This document shows, piece by piece, positions 6,424 to 10,685 of a stretch of DNA of 10,685 nt. The notes under the pieces are model-generated. The model worked only from the letters and a program-made list of their open reading frames with translations, was not told the origin of the DNA and ran no database searches. Within the stretch, counting starts at the first letter, position 1. Every line of letters starts with the position of its first letter. Source of the DNA: Acidobacteriota bacterium (GTDB taxonomy: Bacteria; Acidobacteriota; Vicinamibacteria; Vicinamibacterales; 2-12-FULL-66-21). The stretch lies in NCBI GenBank assembly GCA_013694845.1, contig JACDBQ010000695.1:1-10685 (forward strand). The letters run 5' to 3'. The translations under genes and the position numbers were made by a program.

Positions 6424-6669
6424 TCACCCTCCGGAAACCGGCGGCAGGAATGCGACCTCGTCACCCTCCTGCAGCCGCTCCGTCATCCGCGCGTAATCCT
6501 CGTTGACCGCACAGGAGATGCTCGTCGCGTATGCCGCCAGCGCCGAATGCCTCGCGCTGAGAGCGGCCCACGCGTCCCCGACCGTCGCGCCGAGCGGCAC
6601 TTCCACCTGAACTTCAGGCGCGCCGGCGATTTCGCGGAGCCGCGCAAAGAGACGGACGGTTACCAGCAT
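6424..6669 (-). CDS. moaD: Molybdopterin synthase small subunit (sulfur carrier)
   Basis: This 81-residue protein is a MoaD-type beta-grasp sulfur carrier. It begins LVTVRLFARLREIAG (2-16) and ends FLPPVSGG, with the free C-terminal Gly-Gly (80-81) that is activated by MoeB and thiocarboxylated. The carrier donates sulfur to cyclic pyranopterin monophosphate in molybdopterin synthase. The GG terminus and the adjacent moaE exclude ThiS as a likely alternative, although thiD is also close. Its ATG overlaps the 3' end of moaE by ten bases and there is no strong ribosome site, so translational coupling with its partner subunit is likely. It acts in the cytosol. No MoaA, MoaC or MoeB gene is in the window. 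Confidence 0.93.
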   Translation of the reverse strand: MLVTVRLFARLREIAGAPEVQVEVPLGATVGDAWAALSARHSALAAYATSISCAVNEDYARMTERLQEGDEVAFLPPVSGG

Positions 6670-7154
6670 GCGCGCTCGAGCGCAACACGGCGCGCGGCTT
6701 CATCCTCGAGATCCGCCGTAGCGCCTTCGATCCAGACCTCGCCCCCTTCGAAATGCTCGTGCTTCCAGATCGGCGAGATCTGTTTGATCCGTTCGATGGC
6801 GTAACGCGAGGCGGCGAATGCGTCGGCGCGATGCGGGGAAACGGCCGCGATCGCGATGCTCGCCTCGCCAATTCGGACCCGGCCGGTCCTGTGATGGATC
6901 GCCAGGGCGGCACTCGGCCACTTCTCCGTCGCTTCGCTGGCGATGCGGTCGAACGATTTCACCGCCAGCGGCGCAAATGCTTCGTACTCGAGAAAGAGCA
7001 CCTGTCGACCGGCGTTGTAATCGCGAACCAGGCCGACGAAGGTCACGACCGCGCCGGAGCCGGGCGCCGCGATCGATGAGGCGACCTCGGCCTGGTCGAT
7101 CGGATCGTCACTCACGCGGAACCGCGCGGGGCTGACCCGTAATCGCTGGGGCAC
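6660..7154 (-). CDS. moaE: Molybdopterin synthase catalytic (large) subunit
   Basis: MoaE forms a heterotetramer with MoaD and places two sulfurs on precursor Z to make molybdopterin. From GTG 7154 the protein has 164 residues, close to the usual 150. Recognisable parts are GAVVTFVGLVRDYNAG (34-49), the HRTGRVRIGE segment (88-97), SPHR (107-110), and the two active-site lysines K124 and K131 in RIKQISPIWKHE, which correspond to K119 and K126 of the E. coli enzyme. GTG 7154 was chosen because the residues after it (RLRVSPARFRV) align with the family N-terminus and because it starts only five bases after the thiD stop. GTG 7115 is a shorter alternative. A longer frame to 7322 only runs inside thiD. 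moaD follows with a ten-base overlap. Confidence 0.92.
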   Translation of the reverse strand: MPQRLRVSPARFRVSDDPIDQAEVASSIAAPGSGAVVTFVGLVRDYNAGRQVLFLEYEAFAPLAVKSFDRIASEATEKWPSAALAIHHRTGRVRIGEASIAIAAVSPHRADAFAASRYAIERIKQISPIWKHEHFEGGEVWIEGATADLEDEAARRVALERACW

Positions 7155-7159
7155 GGATT

Positions 7160-7948
7160 TCAGTATAACCCGCGCCAGAAATGGTTCAGCGGTCCGTGGC
7201 CGCCACCCAGCCCTGGCGCGTGCGCCATCGCGCCGTCCACATATGCCTTGGCGCGCGCAATGGCCTTCCGATCGCCGAGGCCGGTCGCGAGGTTCGCCGC
7301 GATCGCCGACGCGAGAGTGCAACCAGTACCGTGGGTGTGGACCGTTCGCAGCCGAGGCGACCGAAGCTCGAAGGAACCTGCACCGGACGCAGCGACGTCG
7401 ATGCTTTCCTCACCCTCGAGGTGCCCGCCCTTGACCAGTACGACCCGGGGACCCAATAAGAGGATCCGACGCGCGGCTTCGCGCATGTCGTCCAACGATG
7501 TGATCGTCATTCCGGCCAGAACCTCTGCTTCCGGGATATTCGGGGTCACCACGTGCGCAAGCGGCAGCAACTCGTCGCGGATGGCTGCCACCGCCGACTG
7601 CTCGAGCAACCGGTCACCCCCCTTGGCGATCATCACCGGGTCGACCACGACACGCGCCAACGACAGGCGCCGGAGAGTAGCCGCTACCGCGAGCACGATG
7701 TCGGCATTCGCAAGCATCCCGGTTTTGACCGTGTCGGGCCGGATATCATCGGCCACCGTTTCGATCTGGGCGACGACCAGCCCGATTGAGACCGGCTCCC
7801 AAGCCATGACCCCCCGTGTGTTCTGAGCCGTCACGGCGGTGAGGGCGCTCATGCCGTAGACCCCATGGGCCGCGAACGTTTTCAGGTCGGCCTGGATGCC
7901 GGCGCCCCCTCCCGAGTCGCTGCCCGCAATTGTCAGTGCCGTATGCAT
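7160..7948 (-). CDS. thiD: Hydroxymethylpyrimidine/phosphomethylpyrimidine kinase
   Basis: ThiD phosphorylates the thiamin pyrimidine (HMP, then HMP-P) to HMP-PP with ATP. The 262-residue sequence has the ribokinase-like signatures of the family: TIAGSDSGGGAGIQADLK near the N-terminus (6-23), VVDPVMIAKGG (101-111), VTPNIPEAE (134-142), and HGTGCTLASAIA (206-217) with the anion hole and C210. It ends with GHGPLNHFW (250-258), also typical. It is a stand-alone kinase with no ThiE fusion. The ATG at 7948 is only 19 bases from the divergent bioY start, so there is no room for a TPP riboswitch leader unless it lies within bioY. AGGAGA lies 13 bases upstream of the ATG, longer than the usual spacing. 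It is the first gene of the thiD-moaE-moaD-prfA-prmC-HIT cluster. Confidence 0.95.
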   Translation of the reverse strand: MHTALTIAGSDSGGGAGIQADLKTFAAHGVYGMSALTAVTAQNTRGVMAWEPVSIGLVVAQIETVADDIRPDTVKTGMLANADIVLAVAATLRRLSLARVVVDPVMIAKGGDRLLEQSAVAAIRDELLPLAHVVTPNIPEAEVLAGMTITSLDDMREAARRILLLGPRVVLVKGGHLEGEESIDVAASGAGSFELRSPRLRTVHTHGTGCTLASAIAANLATGLGDRKAIARAKAYVDGAMAHAPGLGGGHGPLNHFWRGLY

Positions 7949-7958
7949 GCGCTAGAAT
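7930..7958 (+). promoter_or_regulatory. Sigma70-type promoter of bioY, overlapping the thiD 5' end
   Basis: TTGTCA (7930-7935) and TAGAAT (7953-7958) are each one mismatch from the sigma70 consensus and are separated by exactly 17 bases. The predicted transcription start falls at about 7965-7968. The bioY ATG is at 7968 with no ribosome site before it, so the mRNA would have a leader of nought to three bases. The -35 box and most of the spacer lie within the first codons of thiD on the other strand. Confidence 0.7.
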
Positions 7959-7967
7959 CCGTCTCCT

Positions 7968-8579
7968 ATGAACGTTGTTACCGGCCGACCCGGCACGCTG
8001 CTCACCACGTGGACCGCTGGAACCGGCACGTCCGCGGCGTCGCGCGTCGCCGCGGTGCTCCTGATCACTACCGCCACGGCGGCCGCCGCACAGATCAGCG
8101 TCCCCCTGGGCTTCACCCCGGTTCCGCTCGTCATGCAGGACATGGTGGTGCTGCTCGGTGGCGCGGCGCTCGGTTCCAGGCTCGGCATGGCGGCTCAGGT
8201 CCTCTACCTGCTCGCCGGTATCGCAGGTCTGCCTGTGTTCGCCGCATCCCCGATTCTCCCGCAGGGCCCTCTCCGGCTCCTGGGCCCGACCGGCGGATAC
8301 TTGATCAGTTACCCGTTCGCCGCCTATCTCACCGGCTACCTGGCCGAACGGGGATTGGACCGTCGGTATTCGACGTCCGTGCTGGCAATGGCCGCGGGCC
8401 TCGTCGTGATCTTCGCGCTCGGTGTCCCCTGGCTCGCGTTCGTCGCACGTCCGGCCGCCATCGGGTTCGACGCGGCACTGCGAGCCGGCCTCTATCCATT
8501 CCTGCTCGGCGACGTTTTCAAGATCTTCCTGGGCGCGGCCGTGCTACCAGGGGTGTGGAAGCTGGTCGGACGGCAGTAA
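7968..8579 (+). CDS. bioY: BioY family biotin transporter, S component of an ECF transporter
   Basis: BioY is the membrane subunit that binds biotin for uptake, normally working with the shared EcfA/EcfA'/EcfT energy unit; some BioY proteins transport alone. The 203-residue sequence has about six hydrophobic segments and the family landmarks: QISVPLGFTPVPLVMQ (42-57), LYLLAGIAGLPVFA (79-92), GPTGGYLISYPFAAYLTG (106-123) and PFLLGDVFKIFLGA (177-190). The ATG at 7968 follows a good promoter at nearly zero leader length. The first 20 or so residues are polar and not conserved, so a later start cannot be excluded. No ecfA, ecfT or biotin-synthesis gene is in the window. A BirA-type operator was looked for and not found convincingly. 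It is divergent from thiD, so two vitamin functions share this control point. Confidence 0.93.
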   Translation: MNVVTGRPGTLLTTWTAGTGTSAASRVAAVLLITTATAAAAQISVPLGFTPVPLVMQDMVVLLGGAALGSRLGMAAQVLYLLAGIAGLPVFAASPILPQGPLRLLGPTGGYLISYPFAAYLTGYLAERGLDRRYSTSVLAMAAGLVVIFALGVPWLAFVARPAAIGFDAALRAGLYPFLLGDVFKIFLGAAVLPGVWKLVGRQ

Positions 8580-8583
8580 CCGT

Positions 8584-8641
8584 CCCGCATCCCGGACCCC
8601 GCACCCCGCGGATCCCGCATCCCGCACCCCGCGTCCCGGTT
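8584..8641. repeat. Phased heptamer array CCCGNNN, eight copies, with G-quadruplex potential on the minus strand
   Basis: The gap between bioY and the convergent membrane-protein gene consists of heptamers beginning with CCCG. Four are in phase (8584-8611), then a two-base slip (AT), then four more (8614-8641). The commonest forms are CCCGCAT and CCCGCAC. On the minus strand this gives eight runs of at least three G separated by short loops, which fits a G-quadruplex pattern twice over. The last copy covers two bases of the TAA stop of the minus-strand gene. It fills nearly the whole 60-base gap, so it may also be the transcription end region of both genes. Confidence 0.8.
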
Positions 8642-10589
8642 ACCGCACATATCCCAGGCTCCTGAGCCGCTCGATCATTTCCCGGTCGAGCGGTTGCCCC
8701 CCCCTCAGTCCCACCAGCGCACGCCGTCGCCCGTAGCGGTCGACATCCCGGATCGGGAACCGCGCCGTGAAGTCGCTGCTGAAGAGAGCTGCGATCGGTC
8801 GGCCCGCCAGCTCGCGACTGATCGGGATCCCGAGCGCGTGAAGTACGGTCGGCGCGATGTCGGCCGGGCGTCCTTCCGCTCGGACCCCCATCGCCGCCGT
8901 TTCGCCCGATGCGACCATCAGGCCGTGGTCGATCGTGGTGATGCGGCCGGGCTGTGCGACGACGATGACCAACTCGCCGGGTGCGGGGGTGACCACGTCG
9001 CGTAGGAGTCCATCGAGGAACACGTAGTAGCTGCGCAATCCCTCGAGCCGGGCGGCCAGGGCCGACGGGGAAAGCGTCTGGCCCGATCCCAGCAACGTGT
9101 ACTGCGCGATGTCCAGCCCCGGTAGATAGAGTGCGATGAAGTCCAGCGAAGCAGTGTCCAGGCGGGATGCCATTGCGAGCTGCAGCGCGTCCACTTCGGC
9201 CGCCCGGCGCAGGGCCGTTGATGTTGCCCGATCATCGCCGTCCGGCAGCAGGGTCGCGATCAGCGTCGCCGCTTCGGCCTTTATCGCCGTCCAGTCACCT
9301 CGTAACCGCTCGTAGACGGCTGCAGGAGCGATCTCCCCATCCAGCGCACCGCCCCGCTCCAGACGCAGAAGCGCGCGGTCGGAGACAACGACGGGCGGAT
9401 TGTTCCCCGACGGCGTGGCCGGCCAGGTCGCCCACCAGTTCAGGACCGCCGCACGCAGCCCGGCGTCGGCCGCCACTTCCCAGATGGTCTTCGACCGAAG
9501 TTCCGCACCGCTCGCGGTGGACGGGCGCGTGAGTCGAAGAAGATCGGTCGCCCCTCGAAGCGCGCTCGCGAGGCCCCGGTGCTCCACAGACGCAACCGTC
9601 CCCTGCAGACCCGCGACCCGCCGCGTCTCGAGGCCATGGACGCCGTGCACCTCAGGCGGTTGTCCGGTGGCGATAGTGGTCCAGTCGCGGGCGGGGTCTC
9701 GAACGGCATCTGCCGAGAGACGGACGACACCGGCGGAGACCAGCCGGGCGAGGTGAGGGACCCGCCCCGTCGGTCCGAGCGCGTCCATCACGGCCGGATC
9801 GAAGCCGTCGATCGCAAGCAGCCTGATCCGCACTCCTGACGACACCACCGCAAGGCTGGCGGGGGAGGCCTCGTCGACTGGAGTTGGAGCCGCGATGACC
9901 AGAAGGGCGCCTGCGCCGAAGAAGGCAAGCACCGCGGCCACCGCGGTGAGTCGCCACGCGGACCGGCGGGAAGCGCCCGCGGCGGTCTGTCCTCCATTCC
10001 GTGCGACCAGCACCGCGAAGCTCGCGATGCTGGTTGCATGCCCGAGCAGCAGGCTGATGGCAACCGCGATCGTGAGCACGAATGCCGTCCACGGGGGAGA
10101 CAGCGCGGCGACGTCGGCGTTCGCGATCCGCCACCAGAGCGTCAGGTAGACCAGGCACGCCGCACCGACGACCGTTCCCGCGCCTCGTGATACCAGGCGA
10201 GGGCGGTGCGTCGCGCCGGGGATGGGCAGACGGGCCACCAGCAGGCTGGCGACGAACGAGAAGACCGTGGCGGCGATTCCGAACAGCAGCGCGAGATAGA
10301 GAGTGATGACCGCTGCATCGCGCGTGCCGGTGACCAGCCCCGGCAGGCGGGTGCCGATTCCCACCGCCGCGGCCGGCCCGAGCAGAGCTGCCGCGAGCAC
10401 GCCGATCCTCAGGGATGCCAGCGCGGCGATCGTCATCGGGCCGCGCGCATCGCGCGCGGGGCCGAGCACGAAACGATCGACCCCGGCGTCGAGGTATCCA
10501 AGGGATCGCAGGCGCTGCCGGAGTTCGTCGACTCGCTGTTCGTGCGTCACCGTGTCGGTGCCCGTGCCGGGCGATTCAGGTTCGGTCAT
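8640..10589 (-). CDS. Membrane protein with an AlkP/type I phosphodiesterase-like domain, probably degenerate
   Basis: From ATG 10589 the protein has 649 residues. Five hydrophobic segments lie at about 57-78, 92-118, 137-157, 165-196 and 213-234, which would put the C-terminal domain outside the cytoplasm. Residues 255-600 resemble the alkaline phosphatase superfamily (phosphodiesterase type): RLLAIDGFD (256-264), WTTIATGQPPEVHGVHG (303-319), LYLPGLDIAQY (487-497) and ADIAPTVLHALGIP (576-589). Several expected catalytic residues seem lost: no Ser/Thr at the nucleophile place before WTT, Y497 where a metal-binding His is usual, and AQPG (545-548) where SDHG is usual. The motif RLRSLGY occurs at residues 26-32 and 641-647. 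ATG 10589 is two bases after the stop of the upstream gene; the frame also continues to the window edge but those residues overlap that gene. Substrate unknown; a binding or sensing role is possible. Confidence 0.8.
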   Translation of the reverse strand: MTEPESPGTGTDTVTHEQRVDELRQRLRSLGYLDAGVDRFVLGPARDARGPMTIAALASLRIGVLAAALLGPAAAVGIGTRLPGLVTGTRDAAVITLYLALLFGIAATVFSFVASLLVARLPIPGATHRPRLVSRGAGTVVGAACLVYLTLWWRIANADVAALSPPWTAFVLTIAVAISLLLGHATSIASFAVLVARNGGQTAAGASRRSAWRLTAVAAVLAFFGAGALLVIAAPTPVDEASPASLAVVSSGVRIRLLAIDGFDPAVMDALGPTGRVPHLARLVSAGVVRLSADAVRDPARDWTTIATGQPPEVHGVHGLETRRVAGLQGTVASVEHRGLASALRGATDLLRLTRPSTASGAELRSKTIWEVAADAGLRAAVLNWWATWPATPSGNNPPVVVSDRALLRLERGGALDGEIAPAAVYERLRGDWTAIKAEAATLIATLLPDGDDRATSTALRRAAEVDALQLAMASRLDTASLDFIALYLPGLDIAQYTLLGSGQTLSPSALAARLEGLRSYYVFLDGLLRDVVTPAPGELVIVVAQPGRITTIDHGLMVASGETAAMGVRAEGRPADIAPTVLHALGIPISRELAGRPIAALFSSDFTARFPIRDVDRYGRRRALVGLRGGQPLDREMIERLRSLGYVR

Positions 10590-10591
10590 CG

Positions 10592-10685
10592 CTACATGCT
10601 GCGGCCGGCGACGAACGCTGACAGCTCGCGAAGCCGATCCGCCCGTCCGCCGAAGGGCTGCAACGCGCGGTCGGCAGTCTCGCAC
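10592..10685 (-). CDS. C-terminal end of a probable polyprenyl (farnesyl/geranylgeranyl) diphosphate synthase, partial
   Basis: A short open frame enters from the right edge and ends with TAG at 10594-10592. Its last 30 residues read as ALQPFGGRADRLRELSAFVA (residues 7-26 of the fragment) followed by GRSM. This resembles the C-terminal helix of IspA-type polyprenyl diphosphate synthases, which condense isopentenyl diphosphate with allylic diphosphates and usually end in an 'ALxxFGxxAxxLRxLAxFxxxR' pattern. The stop is two bases before the ATG of the AlkP-like membrane protein (TAGCGATG), so the two genes are probably co-transcribed. The catalytic DDxxD motifs are outside the window, so the family call rests on a short tail only. 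Confidence 0.6.
   Translation of the reverse strand, partial: CETADRALQPFGGRADRLRELSAFVAGRSM

Noticed and set aside
7155..7322. Extended start for moaE at 7322
   Set aside because: The extra residues lie inside thiD in another frame and are not MoaE-like.
7971..7990. Possible BirA or BioR operator at the bioY start (GTTGTTACC)
   Set aside because: Only one imperfect half-site is visible and no matching second half lies at the right spacing.
10590..10685. AlkP-like gene extending to the right window edge
   Set aside because: These residues (basic, non-conserved) overlap another frame that reads as a polyprenyl synthase C-terminus with its own TAG just before ATG 10589.

Overview
This is a GC-rich bacterial chromosomal window. 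It holds housekeeping and cofactor genes, with no phage, insertion sequence, CRISPR, tRNA or rRNA signal that I could see. The gene content, the AlkP-superfamily membrane protein with 'LRSLGY' motifs, and C-rich heptamer repeats between genes remind me of Acidobacteriota, perhaps Vicinamibacteria. That taxonomic guess is inference and was not tested.

Layout, left to right. (1) 1-407, minus strand: the start of a secreted protein with a signal peptide, cut by the window edge. (2) 408-560: a divergent control region with a terminator-like hairpin on the minus strand, a short perfect palindrome and a TATAAT box six bases before the next start codon. (3) 561-3987, plus strand: an operon of two M16 metallopeptidase subunits (one with the zinc site, one without) and a COG3375-type GNAT acyltransferase-like protein. 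The genes are joined by two GTGA overlaps. (4) 3988-4048: a convergent gap with a long hairpin. (5) 4049-7948, minus strand, transcribed in the order thiD, moaE, moaD, prfA, prmC, HIT protein. Most junctions are tight or overlapping, so co-transcription is likely. (6) 7949-7967: a 19-base divergent gap between thiD and bioY. A good sigma70-type promoter (TTGTCA-N17-TAGAAT) for bioY lies mostly inside the thiD 5' end. (7) 7968-8579, plus strand: bioY, the biotin-binding S component of an ECF transporter. (8) 8580-8641: eight copies of a CCCG-starting heptamer between convergent genes. (9) 8640-10589, minus strand: a five-helix membrane protein with a C-terminal AlkP/phosphodiesterase-like domain that seems to lack most catalytic residues. 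(10) 10592-10685, minus strand: the last 30 residues of what looks like a polyprenyl diphosphate synthase, two bases upstream of gene 9.

How the genes relate: prfA and prmC form the classic translation-termination pair (RF1 and the methyltransferase for its GGQ glutamine). moaE and moaD encode the two subunits of molybdopterin synthase. thiD serves thiamin pyrimidine phosphorylation and bioY biotin uptake, so the middle of the window mixes cofactor supply and translation. The two M16 proteins should form a heterodimer with a shared active site.

The most interesting items are the apparent pseudo-phosphodiesterase with the same RLRSLGY motif at both ends, two promoters whose geometry predicts leaderless mRNAs, a terminator-like hairpin directly against a Shine-Dalgarno sequence, and the phased heptamer array with G-quadruplex potential. 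I found no clear new multi-gene system.
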